Of a stretch of DNA of 64,000 nt, positions 42,256 to 54,170 are shown one piece after another. Position 1 is the stretch's first letter; each line of letters starts with the position of its first letter. Origin of the DNA: Scleroderma bovista (lineage: Eukaryota; Basidiomycota; Agaricomycetes; Boletales; Sclerodermataceae). The notes beneath the pieces are model-generated. The model saw only the letters and a list, made by a program, of their open reading frames with translations, was not told where the DNA came from and searched no databases. The stretch is from positions 1 to 64,000 of the forward strand of contig JAYMGJ010000384.1 of assembly GCA_037178675.1 (NCBI GenBank). Reading direction: 5' to 3'. The translations under genes were made by a program, and so were the position numbers.

Positions 42256-42809
42256 GGTGCTTATCGAACAGCCTCAACGGTTGACTCGACGAGCACCCAA
42301 ATTTCAAAAACCTCTGCATGCGCAACGTGCATTCCGATTCTACTCAGATCAGTGACATCCATTCAGCCATTATGACAGTATCTAGTTCGTCTCTCGCCAG
42401 CACTTGCCATGAAGGTAAGGATGATGATCATATCTCGATTCTCCTCCAGGAGTCCTTCTCCTAAGACAAGCCAAGTAACTTAACCCCTCCTACCGTGATG
42501 GATGCCACCATTACGATCCCAAGCATCCACATCTTGAGTCGCTGATGGCTGTACTTTCGTTCGCTATCACTGCAACTGAAGGCGCTGGGCGCCATCATTG
42601 TTCTATTTCCTACGATGAGCATCCTCGCAGAACACCGCATGCTTGACTTCGAGCACTCGCACTGGTGCGTGGTACTCTGTCGAAATCGTTCACATATAAA
42701 TTAACCCCCTTTCCGGCATATATATGCTGGATCCCTCAGGGTCGGTGCGGATAAATCTGCCGTTGAATGTCGCGGGCACGAGGAGCAGCTCCGGCGGGGG
42801 ACTCTCACC

Positions 42810-42925
42810 ATGAAAGAGAAGTTTGTGGATTGGGCAGCTCGACACAAGTTGAGCTTCGTTGTAGGAAGCTGGGTGGTCGCAATGACCGCTGCAGCGGCCA
42901 TTATTATGCGTGACCCATGGGTCCT
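42810..42925 (+). pseudogene. Short HIG1/RCF2-like fragment
   Basis: MKEKFVDWAARHKLS then FVVGSWVVAMTAAAAIIMRD resembles the membrane segment of fungal respiratory supercomplex factor 2 (WAAKH...G.W...). Only about 38 codons are similar. The family's following helix is absent. Weak call. Confidence 0.4.
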
Positions 42926-43213
42926 TTATTTTCCCTTCGCCCCATGTATCCTGCCGTAGTGTATGCGTTCGTGCACTAATCGATCTTCCCCTCGGATCAT
43001 TATGGGCGCTGTGTCGTCCCATAGCCACTCGTACACAAGCTACACGGGTGGAATTGGATCACATATAGCTAGCTTCGTCAAACTTATAGGAAAGATTTGA
43101 GATTGTTAGTTTGGCCCACCCAAGGGAACTTAAGTAACACATACGAGAGCAGCACAACCAATGACATGTAGTCCGTGTTGACCAGTAATTCAATACGAGG
43201 AATCACGGTATGT

Positions 43214-46205
43214 TCAATTGCGTTGTAACTCACGCGACAGACGATATGACAATACACAAGCGACCACCGCAGCAATGGCCCCCAACCTGGATGTACAAGG
43301 CGGCGCATGAGAGAGCCGAACAATTGGTCATCAGTAAATAGATTCGGCCTAAGACATGCAGAGACGCACTGAAATACCACTGCAACCGCATTTGTACGGC
43401 TCGTATCTGCATCCCTTTCTTGCATACGGACAGCATTTCCGGCAAAATAGACCACACGCGTGGCTAGCGACGCCATTCCTTCATCGCCCATATGGCTTAC
43501 CATGACTGCCGTGTTTTCTTCCATGCCTGGGGGCAACACCCTTGTTGGGTGCTGGTGTCTGCGAGTGTCAGATTTGGCGGGATCCAGGATCATAAATAGG
43601 AATGATGCAATGCCTGTAGCCACGAATTGAGGAATGACAATGAATATGTTATGGACACCCTGTGAGACCAGGTTGGTTCGGAATAGAATGTTGAGTTAAC
43701 ATAATATTATCACGACACACATGTAAGCACTTACCATGATAGAACCAGCTTGTGCAGTAAGACCAACTCCTGCTTGTCTTCGCCATCGGCTCACTGGCAC
43801 ATGGTCCGGATCATTCACTTGGCCGTGCATGACGAACGACGAACTTCCCATAACATTTCGCCGTGTGGACTCAGGATCATCGTGCCAACTGTTGTCACTG
43901 GACTCCTCATAGGCCAACTTGTCACAGCGGTCAGTATTTGCACTCAAAAACCACTCCTGCAACTCACATCATCCACTTGGGTGGTCCTCTCCCCAGCCCC
44001 GCTACTATCATCATTATCTCTGTCATAGTTGGAACTGAATAATGTATCTTCCTGTTCCTCCTCGACCAACCGCTGGCACTCGCCGTCATCGACACCCATC
44101 ATGGAGCGCAGACCAAGCTCAACCTCAGTGAACCTTGCCGAAGAATGTGGGGAGCGGATTGCTTCACCAAGCTACTCAAACAAATCAAATGGAAAGAGGG
44201 AAGGAGAACAACTAAATCAATGTTCATCACAAACGTACTTGGCTGTGACTGACCAATGCCCATGGTACCCACTGTCCGATCGCAGATGCAACACCTGTGA
44301 CAGCTATCATAAGCGTCCCACCCTTCACAGTAGTCGTGAAGCTGCATGATGGAGAAATGGAATGACCAGGAGTAAAACAGTCAGCATAAGACCGTGAAAA
44401 ATATGCGAATGTATAAGAATTAGGGCAGGTACAGGGTCAGGTGCATGACACTTAGTCCCAGCATACACCGATGGGGGCATCCAAAGGGCAGCAACGATAA
44501 AAAAAAGTCAGAAATGTTTGAACTCACATCGTGGATGCCATACAAGTCGCAAACACGGCATGTCCTATCGCCCACAATGTTGCAAGATGCATGCAACGTA
44601 TTGTTTTCTTCATATTCATCCACCACGCCTGACCAGCCCAACGCCCTGCCCAACTTTTCGCCGCACCACTGCCACTGCCATCCTCTCCGTCGTCCTGTCG
44701 TATGACCAATGCAGGCATTATCAGGTTCATAATCAATGAGACGAGTACGCTGTATAAGAGTGCACGACTCGCGAGACGTGTAGTTTCTGCATCCACAGCT
44801 GCCACGATAGATGGATCCGCTGAAGAGATGTCGATGTCCAACGAGTTCTTGTAGAGCTCTCCGATGTAAAGCGAGCTGTAGAACAACATCGGGAAACCAG
44901 CTAAAGAGGAACTATGCGCCAGTCAATATCATCAACCAACCAATCAAAAAGAAGGGGGCTCACAAGGCCGAGATTGCGAACTAAGGCATGGATATTTAGA
45001 TGACTTTTATTTCCTCTGGAAGTATGGACGTACAATCTGACGAATAACACGTGGGAGGTGTTGAAATATGTGCAGGAGGTGCAGGAGTTCCTGGCGGAGA
45101 GTTCTAACAGGACCTCTATTCCGCACCAACACAGTTGGGATAATGGAAGCAGCCAACCGATTAAATATACAGAATGACTCATGAATGGTGGCCACTCACG
45201 AAGAAGCGATAAGGACACACTCCCGGACCGACAGAGCCATCCAAAGGTGTGTACCAAGTAGAACAGAGCATGTGATGACGGACCAGACTTCGAGCTGGGT
45301 GGTGCCGAGAATGGGAAACATCGAAGGAAGGTCAAGATTGCCGCTGGAATTACAAAATTTCTAATGTGATTAAACAGAGCGAGCGAAAGGCTCACATGAA
45401 AAATCCAGTAATACCACCTATGATAGCCATGCGTGCTGCCCAGGCATTTCCCTTGGGTTGTTGGGAGGTATGGAGGGTATCAACAATGAGGACACGATTG
45501 AGTATTTGGGCTTTACATGGCGTCAGTCGATTCGCTGGTACGCGGAAACGTTCGGTACGCACCAACATTGCCAGAGAAGTCTATACAATAGATAGCAAGG
45601 ATAGCGAGGTAAATTGTAAGGGCATCGTTCTACCATACGTTCTATAGGTAAGCACGCAAAACGCAGTCAATTGAAGACACGCACAGAATGCGAGCCTAAG
45701 GTCGTAAATATAGACGCGACGGGTCGAGTATAGCCAAAGAGGAGCGTTGCACAACAACAGATCACCGTGCCAACGAGGATGAAGGGTCGGCGTCGGCCAA
45801 ACCGTGATTTGCAGTTGTCCGCAAGAATACCTGCAAGACGACGAAAATGAGGCTGGACACACGGGACGCGCACCAAAAGCATACCTATAAGTGGTTGGAC
45901 AATGAGGCCCGACAGTGGGCCAGAAAGTAGCACAACAGCCATAGAAGACTTGGATAAACCAAGTGAGACCAGGTATGGCGAGGCTTGGAAAGGCTAATGC
46001 ATGTGCGCAGGGAATTTGACGAGCGAACCATACGCACCAGAGGACATTTCGAGAGACGAAAGGACACTTACGCCAAAGTGCCCGACAGTGAGGGCTGGCA
46101 TACGCGTCCATGAAGGTCCCGGTACGCAAGCATCCCCAGCAAAGCGACGCTCTACAACATCGTCCTCGAGCCTCGAGGGGCAACTCAGAATAGCCTGTCA
46201 TTTTG
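43214..46205 (-). CDS. SUT-like sugar/H+ symporter (MFS), multi-exon
   Basis: The exons splice to a protein of the sucrose/alpha-glucoside transporter group. They carry SPYLVSLGLSKSSMAVVLLS, the motif DNCKSRFGRRRPFILVG, NAWAARMAIIGGITGFF, FPILGTTQLEVWSVI, YIGELYKNSL, a hydrophilic loop, VHNIFIVIPQFVATGIASFL and a C-terminus LSYRLSRELQRN ending at 43214. At least nine introns of fungal type fit; one needs the second AG (after TATGGTAG, near 45625) to avoid a stop. The junction at the WFP/GFP motif near 44890 does not close cleanly and may be a 1-nt frameshift. The N-terminal exon is uncertain. It would import disaccharides across the plasma membrane. Confidence 0.7.
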
Positions 46206-46424
46206 ATGGACAACGCAAATGAACCGCTCCCAAATTTGGCAAGACAGTTCACATCCGAGGTGAAAATAATTTACCGCCAGCCTTGTAAACTCGAAATGCC
46301 GCCTGCGTCGGCAGAACCCTTGCTTGCTGCATGCACTTTGGACTGCTTAAATTGATTACCTGATGGCTATCAGATGCATAGCACTAGTAACTAGTATATA
46401 GTATTGATCTCTTCATCTGCTATG

Positions 46425-47140
46425 CAGAAGACACCATCCAAGGGCATGCCACTGGCCACATGATTGTCAAACAAGAGGTCCAAGCAAGAATGATTGCTAG
46501 CCATGGTGGAACTAGCAATAGGCATGAAGGTGATAGTGACTACAAATGTAGAGACAGACCAGGATATTACCAACAGCACACATGGAACCATCATGGACAT
46601 AATACTGCACCCTGACAAAACATACTCAAAGGAGGAATGAGACATGGTCTTGAAGAATGTACCATTATACCTCTTGGTGAAGCTAGAGCACATGCAACTG
46701 CAAGCCAAACCATTAAAAGGTCTAGAGGCAGTTGTCATATTCATTGAACTTGTTACCAAGTCTATGCAAGTCTGGGTTGTCAAGAATGATGGAAACCAAC
46801 CACAGTAAATGGTCAAATGGCATCAATTTTTGATTACAGCAGCATATGCATTCACAGACTATCAATCACAAAGTTGAACAATCCCATACATTGTAATGGA
46901 TATAGCAACACACCACCTACAGGGGGCCTTAGCCTGTTCAACCTCTATGTTGTGCTCTCACGCAGTTCAGGGAAATCAACCATACAAGTGCTGAGGGATT
47001 TCGATGCCAAAGTATTCCAAGCTATCACATAGCTTGCAACTACTTGCCAAAGATGATTCATTAAAAAAAACTCGACATGGAGACAAAAGAGCAATGGGAA
47101 AGAAATGGAAGAGGGCGGCAGCGAAACTGAAGGGAAGGAG
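46425..47140 (+). pseudogene. Helitron PIF1-like helicase, C-terminal relic
   Basis: Conceptual translation, with several stops, gives GMKVIVTTNVETDQDI, the motif LITAAYAFTDYQSQ, TIPYIVMDIA, then PTGGLSLFNLYVVLSRSSGK and LRDFDAKVF. These match the last helicase motifs of fungal Helitron Rep-helicase proteins (motif VI: YVALSRS). Stops include TGA/TAG types from C-to-T change. No Rep domain or Helitron 3' end was identified. Confidence 0.8.
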
Positions 47141-47149
47141 ACTTGGTAA

Positions 47150-48720
47150 GGACGAGATTGAGAGATAGAGAGGTGCCAAACAAGGCGATTACTAATAGGA
47201 CACAAGGGCGAATTTTATATTTCTCACGCTCGTCCAGAAAAGGGAACGTTTTCCAAACTGGCAGGTTCTCACGATTTAACGAACTCCCAGAACCCTTGCT
47301 CTGCAAGCAAGGGAATGCGACATTAGATGAACGGTCCACTCCTGGAGAACCCTTCGTGGAGCTCAGTATTAGTGCAGGTTTGCCTTGCGGGCGTCACAGG
47401 TCTGCTCGGCACACCTATGATAGTAGGAAGGCATTCGTCCGAGGACATTCTGCATGGCTTATGTAAGGGTATTTCTGCTGGTCTGGCGCACAGCTTCGTA
47501 TCCATATTCTAGTACACTTGTGCCCAAGTTTCGACCTCCTAAACGATTGGTACTGAGGCGGGCATCGACGCATCCACACACTCATACATACCTCGGAAAA
47601 AAATGACATTTTCACAACGCCTTCTATCGTGCTACGGATACCCAGAACTACCGGGAAGTTAGTCATGTAAAGGGCAGACATACGATTCGAGGGTACTGAC
47701 TCCGATGACCAGATTAATGTGGAACATAAGACCACTCTGCAACCGCCACCAGCTGGCACTTTGAAACACCCCAAAGCACTCTGAGGATCAATGGCAATCG
47801 GAACGCATCTAATGGTCGCCTTTCTCGCAATGGAACTGAACGCGGGTACGTGTTAAACTGCCAGTAACCTTGGATAATAAGTATTGCGTGCTGCACGTCA
47901 ACAGCACTGATCATCGCATATTTTTCATCCTCCCAATTTATAACAGCCAACCATTCAAGCACCCACAGTAAGTACTGAGTATTTGATCACTTGCAAGGCC
48001 GATCCGGGCTGGCCACGTCTGGCGCCCTCTATCGATGATCAAAATTTTTCCCGTACCAATAATTTGCTACTGTCGGGCCCGATCGACGAGTTGAACACGC
48101 TCGTCAATTTCTAGCAAGTAAACAACCTGGAACACTGTCAAGCACGTTTCATTGGCCTTCACAAATGTGTAAGTGATGAGTCGGACTTCATTTGATGAGT
48201 GTCTGATACTTGAGATGGATCTGCGCCATTAACGTGTACGACGTTGTCCGGAACTGCTTTATCCTTGGTAGTATGCGCCATGTCAATCGGACCCTCACAT
48301 AAATAACTCCAGTCTCCAGTGATGACCCCTTTCGATGCCAGTGAGTGTCGCATCTCAGCCTGAACACCCTACCCCCGGCACAACCAAATGCATCAGATGT
48401 GCTGTGACACGGTGCTTCTCAGTTGGTGCACGACTCCTGTCATGGCATGTTATACACGACTTCCACGGTGCTCGGAGATTTTAACGAACAGATATGTATC
48501 GTATATGGAGACAAAAGTGATGTTCGAGCCTACCTTGATTCCGCAGCGTGTACGCTTTGTGAGAGCTATACAAGGTGAGTGTTCCTGGTTCTAGTAGAAC
48601 ATGGTTTCACCACCCGCGTTGAGTCACTTGGTTGATTTGACAGAAAACGCATCTGACATCATGTTGCTAGGCGGGGAATGCAATCCATAATCGGAGATTC
48701 TACTTCAAGATTTGGATTTG
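47150..48720. other. No recognised gene
   Basis: Short open frames on both strands (for example 47143-47466 + and 47714-47962 -) show no similarity that I recognise. Base composition is gene-like, so these may be more gene fragments. Confidence 0.4.
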
Positions 48721-48733
48721 AGTCCGTCTAATC

Positions 48734-48864
48734 TAGTCTCGCAACCCTCCGTTCTGGGGGTGACTGCCCAATATGGGCAGAATGAGCGCATCAGCAGCTC
48801 ATATGTCACCACTCGTTCTGCCTATATTAGGCAGTCACCCCCAGAACGGAGGGTAACGAGACTA
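48734..48864. mobile_element. Short MITE with TA duplication
   Basis: Inverted arms of about 50 bp (GTCTCGCAACCCTCCGTTCT... and its complement ending at 48862) surround a loop of about 30 bp. TA dinucleotides flank it, and CGTCTAATC occurs on both sides just outside (48725-48733, 48865-48873). Stowaway-like in size and target. Confidence 0.75.
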
Positions 48865-49190
48865 CGTCTAATCGATTCACTGTCATATTGAAGCCTAGCG
48901 ACCGACTCTATGCATAAACCCATACATAGGTCCCGACGAGTTAAAGTAGCATATTATAGATGTATCAACCCCGTGTGCCGCTGGTCTCGCCGATTTACAA
49001 AATAAAAGAATATGGTACACTGACTCTGAGGATGAGTCCAATGAATGCTTGCCCAACCCAGACCCAAGCTGACGTGAATGATGTACACGTCAAATCAATA
49101 ACTTCACCTTTTGTCACGAAGGTGCTCTTCCGTTCGATTCTCTTGGCGGGGGGCTGCGATGCAGATTTAGAGGGCGACCTCGCATCAAGG

Positions 49191-49266
49191 GCGAGTTCAC
49201 AGAATGGCAACATAACTTCCCCTTCGAGGAGCATTCTGGCTGAGACATCACGTCCTGCGGTAGGTT
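49191..49266 (-). repeat. 76-bp piece of the NTPase gene, displaced
   Basis: Almost identical to 52349-52424 (encoding TAGRDVSARMLLEGEVMLPF). It is fused upstream and downstream to unrelated sequence, forming a chimeric open frame at 48995-49585. Confidence 0.8.
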
Positions 49267-49924
49267 CTTTGTAAAGCCTGGGTTGCATATATCCCATGGG
49301 GCAAGCGTACCTGTCAACTGCAGCTTGGAAAACATATATGGCATCACGGATGTCAGCGAAGTGGATACACCGATCACCGTGTTTCGTCTCGCGCGCCGGA
49401 GAAGCCTGGAGCATAGCAAACCAAATATTGGTGGTGATGTTGATGTCGAGGGTGCCATTCTCGCGGGTATGTCCAAATGTTGACGAGAAATGCTGTGTGT
49501 AGAGAGGTGAATCGTAGTCAATATGTGGAATTGGGGTATACAAGGGATGGAACAGACGTTGGCGGGCTGAGAGGCTATCCAGCATGTGATGGCTGCTCTG
49601 GGATGATATCTATTCCATACGGCTGGGGAAGTTCTTGATCGTCGACTTCGATGAATGCAAAAATGTCGCTGAACTGCAGCATGGCAATAGAAGAGGTTAG
49701 GGTTGTGTTTGTGACTGACTCGACGAGACTCTAACCAGTGTGATAGTAGGGTGGAAGGCGAACACAGAATAGGCGGGCAGGCGGGCGACTTGGAGGGAGG
49801 GCATTGGCAAAGATGTTCAAATAGTCAGACGGATGATGGAAGTGCTCCAGAGCGCGCTGCTTCTCGAGTTCTCTCTGTTGATCAGCGGCAGGAATGCACT
49901 CGACAGCTTGGGCATCCTTCAAGA

Positions 49925-50640
49925 GATGGGGATAATAACGGGGTTGCCGGGGTCAAGCCTCGCAGCGCGAGCATAAGTGTCAATGGCATGCGAGATCTGG
50001 TATTCCAGCTCTCGTACAAGTGGCCGAAGTCGAACCAGACCTCAGAGATGTATGGGTTGATGCGGATGGCCCTCAAGTACGCATCCAGTGCGTCATGGAA
50101 TTGATTGATCTGGAAGTAGAGGACACCGATGGAGCTCCAGAAGGTGGGGTTTCGGTCGTTGCGAGACGGGTTGTTGATAAACTTCGTACACCTTGTTGTA
50201 GTTTTGGCCTGCCATGTAAGCACGCCAGAGGAGAGATACCATCTCTGGGCATCCGAAGGGTCCACAGTGGCAAAGTGAATAGGACTTCTTCGAAGGGGAA
50301 GTTGGCAACGCACCTGCTTCGAGACTGTTGGTGAGATATTGGAAGGCAAGTTCCTGGTTTTGGAAGGACGACCCGTCCTGGTGGTAGAGCCAGCCGAGTT
50401 GCTGGAGCACCTTTGCGGGGTAGGGTTGTCCGCCACGACGCGTTCGTATTTGCATGGAGATACTAAAAAAGATGAGATGAGTCGGGTGCGTTAACACAGG
50501 GAAATGGCCTACATCGTTTTGCTGTTCATAGACATGGCCAATTTGGAACCATATGTCAGTAGCGATGAGAAGGGTCGCCTTCTCACCGTGCCATGGTGGT
50601 GGCCCTCAGAGTGGGAGTCGCACATTGAATGTGGAAATGG
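49925..50640 (-). pseudogene. CYC8/SSN6 TPR corepressor fragment
   Basis: The - strand reads TDIWFQIGHVYEQQND, intron, KVLQQLGWLYHQDGSSFQNQ, intron, DPSDAQRWYLLWRAYMAGQN, NPTFWSSIGVLYFQINQ, then RINPYISEVWFDFGHLYE. These are consecutive TPR repeats of the Ssn6/Cyc8 corepressor with introns retained. At least two frameshifts are visible: after VYQQ near 50160, and after LYESWNT near 49990. It lacks both ends of the protein. Confidence 0.8.
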
Positions 50641-50967
50641 TGCGGTGGTTGTCGTAGTCACAGCATTGGCTGAGCGATCGATGTTGGTGGTACTGGTCGT
50701 GGACATAGGGTGGGATGGCATTGTGGTGGTGGCGGCGACGGCGGTAATGGTTGAGACTGGTTGAGATTAACGTTGATAGTTGTCCATGAACATTAACGGG
50801 ACGAATTTGTTGGGCGACTGCACCGTCTCCGACTCAAATGTTGACGGTGACGCTGCCTCCTCTATTTGGGAATATGTATAAGTAGGTGGCAAGCACCAAT
50901 GCCAGCAGCCGACACTTCCCCAAGTTGTAATAAAGATGGAAATTTTGCGTATACAAACTATAACACA

Positions 50968-53915
50968 CTACGAAACAAGGTTGCACCAATTCTCCCAAAA
51001 ATCACTGTTAACTGCAGCTCCAGGGTTCATGGACCTACGATGTGTCGTACGAAGTTTCAAGCGATCAGAGTAGATCCTTTCCCAGGAATAAGACGCATGC
51101 AAAATGCTGTCCCAAGCGTTCGGGGTCTTCCTAACCGGAACCAAGACCTTTGGGGAGAGGCCAGAAACCCAAAAATCATACGTGGTGTAACTTCCCTTGG
51201 TTGTACCACTAGACTCCACGAGCGTAAGGCTGGGAGCCTCTGCGGCGAGAGCGAATACGATTCGGATGACGGGAACGTTGGCAGGGGATCCTAGGATTCC
51301 AAGAGAACAAGGGTCCATAGCGTCGAAAAGATTCAACTGTGGGGAGTTGGAATATTTCACATCGTTCGCGACTTGAAACATGATAACCCCGATATTATCC
51401 GATCTGATTTCTTCACCTTTGAACAAAAAGGGGATGATGCCGTCGACAGCAGGCTGACCACCTGCACATTGCAGTGCAGCGCCTCGGGCCATCAAGCGCC
51501 TCAGGTATTCGACATGAATGAGCGCCTGCTGATGAACTTTGACGAAATGGGTGAAGTAGACCTTGCTATCTTTGAACGTGTCGGCGAGGGAGGACTCGGT
51601 GCGATTTGGGCCTTCTGCTGCGAAGCGCCATCCTGGGGAGGTAACGACGCTAACGTGATCTTTGGAGGCAGCAGAGGGAGCGCAAAAGAGGGATGTTAGT
51701 AGTTCAGTGAGGCTGCACCACCGCTGGTTATAGAGAGGCCGACCCCATTCACCAGCGGGTCCCACTGCCTCGTCGCGTGCCATGGTGAAAAGTAGTGCCA
51801 CTATCAATTCTCCTAGCTTGCCTTTGTTCACCGGAAACTCATTCAGAATGATCTGCAATGCCTCAGGAGGACTGAAGTCCGGTTGGGTAGTCATCACAAA
51901 GTATGCTGCCTCTGAAAGCACCGGTTCAGAAGGCGACATAGTGACCATGGTCTCGAGGCCACAATCAACCTTGAGAACAACCCGCATGTGACAATGCACT
52001 TGCTCCTTCTCCGAGTCTGATACTTGCGAGGCATCCACAACGGAGAGAAATTCGATAGGGATTCGTTGAGCAAGACACCCAAACTTCTGCGCATCTGTGA
52101 GAGCTTGAAGGTTATATGCAGTGCCACCTAACAGCTTCTGGGCTGCAAAGCAGAACAATGTGTTGTGCTGTCCCTCCCGGTATCCAAGAGCGAATCTAGG
52201 GAAAAGGTTAACTGGAGTCAAATTGAGTGAGTATTTAGTACACACAAAGGTCGACCATATGATGTCAAGTGCCCCTCGGATGTAATTTGCGAAAGCTTGA
52301 CCGTTTTACCGAAGTCCAAGTATTTCGCAAACACGTCGAAACCGAGTTCACAGAATGGCAACATAACTTCCCCTTCGAGGAGCATTCTGGCTGAGACATC
52401 ACGTCCTGCGGTAGGGGTGATTCCAAATAAGGTGCCAGAAGTCGAAAGAAAGAGTGTGAAAAGTGATAAGCTACGAAGTCCTCGTATTGCACGACGCATC
52501 TCGCCGTAGCGTGACCATGAACCATCATCCTCTGGCTTTGTCAGAGTATGGACTTCATCGAATGCGAGGACGACCAAAGGATACTCGGATGCTTGAGATT
52601 TGGTATTTGATTTTATTCGCTTATTAGGTGGCTGCTCAGCTGGCAATTCAGGTACTGACTCATCTCCAAGGGCTTTGCACAGCTCTTCGAACGGCTTACG
52701 CAACGGAAAGTCATCGTTAAGCAACATTCGATTCACATTGTAATCCGACGGATGGTTGTCGGAAGGAAAATACATCGAATACTGAGGATAAAAGCCCTGC
52801 ACGTCCCGTAAGCTAGGAGGTATTGAACAAATAACGTTTCATACCTCAGCAAGGTATTTAACAGCGTCATAGAATTCCTTCCGGTGTGGACCGTGGGCCC
52901 CCAACTTCATGCCCTCCTTCATATACTCCCAAAATTTCTTAGCGGCAGGTTCCTTGATATCCTTCAGAACAGCAGCTGTCTGAACAAATAATCCGTGGAG
53001 GAATGAGCAGCTCCGAAGGAAAGCGTCTCTTTGTGTTGTACTCTCGGTGAGATAAATATGTGCTGGACCATCTGTAGGAGGATGTCCTGGAGTTGGGAAC
53101 ATTCAGCATTGAAGGGAAACACAGGAATGATTAAGGGGCCATACCGGTTGAGTTGAGTTCCCGTACGTTAACAGGGATAACGAAGTGGGATTTGCTCATT
53201 TCATCGACAGTGCGAGATTTACCCATTCCCGAAGATTGAACGATGGCGGAATATTTCGCATAAGAATGTCGATGTGGATCTAATGGAACCTCCTGGAAGC
53301 ATTCTTGTATATGAGCCCAGAGGAGAATTGCACCCTCCCCAACATACACCCCTTCCCAAGCGTTTTCAGTAGCTAGTAGTTATGTAAAGAGGTGAATAAA
53401 ATGTTTGAAATTAAAAGGACAGCACACCGCATCGTGTGTAGTACTTGAAACGCTCGTCATGCTTGAAAACAGATTCTTCAAAATCGTAATGTGAATATGA
53501 TCAATTTCCACGAGATCTTAGGCTGATACTCACTTGGTCGAAGTAGTTCTGTAATGGCGGCGTCAGATGTGCAATCACTGGATACAGACAAGTCCTTACT
53601 CAAAAGCCGCACAGACTTATAACCATTCTTGAAGCCGTCTAATAACATATTTCGGAGTCTGGGCTCGCTCTTTATGATGGTTGTGCATTCAGAAATATTG
53701 CGATACTTTGCGAGCAGGCAACTTCCCGATTGCTCAACAATAGAAGCAAGGAGGAGGGGTAAAACAAGGTTTAAGTTTTTGGGAGGTAAGTGTGGAAAGA
53801 TCTGACGAATCTCCTCGTCCAGTTTTTCGTGTGCTCCCTCTTCAAAGTCATCTTCAACACAATCCAGGTCTGTGGGTTTATTGATCTCCATGGTGGTGGA
53901 GGAGAAGGTGTCCAA
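50968..53915 (-). CDS. P-loop NTPase of an expanded fungal family, copy A
   Basis: Exons on the - strand: 53915 to about 53530, a short exon near 53450, about 53390-53135, about 53100-52845, about 52800-52270, and about 52200-50968. The N-terminus is acidic (DDFEEGAHEKLDEEI). Walker A is QSSGMGKSRTVDEMSK (near 53220) and Walker B is LVVLAFDEVHTL (near 52560). The C-terminal 400 residues contain FALGYREGQHNTLFCFAAQK and the tail RRSMNPGAAVNSDFWENWC. No break is obvious. Lineage-specific, multi-copy proteins with this P-loop are widespread in Agaricomycetes. Function unknown; relation to Crinkler-type NTPases is possible but not shown. Confidence 0.7.
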
Positions 53916-53919
53916 TTTC

Positions 53920-54170
53920 AGACCCCCTTTCTCCTGTGCTAAATCACCTTATTTATGTAAAGGTGAAAGACAACGTCGGAGTCGGAGACCACATAGCCGA
54001 TGCCCGCTGATCATCACTGCCCTGACCACCATCGACCACCACCAGCATCGAAATCAATAACTTTCAAACAAGTAGGGTATGGGAAAGCCTGAGGTATACA
54101 ATGATGCTAATAGCAGAATCCATGATGCTGTCGTCGGTGACGAAGGCAACGCCCGAAGATTACGTTTTGT
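53920..54170. other. Short intergenic spacer
   Basis: About 250 bp between the NTPase copy A start and the end of the membrane protein gene. No motif recognised. Confidence 0.5.
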
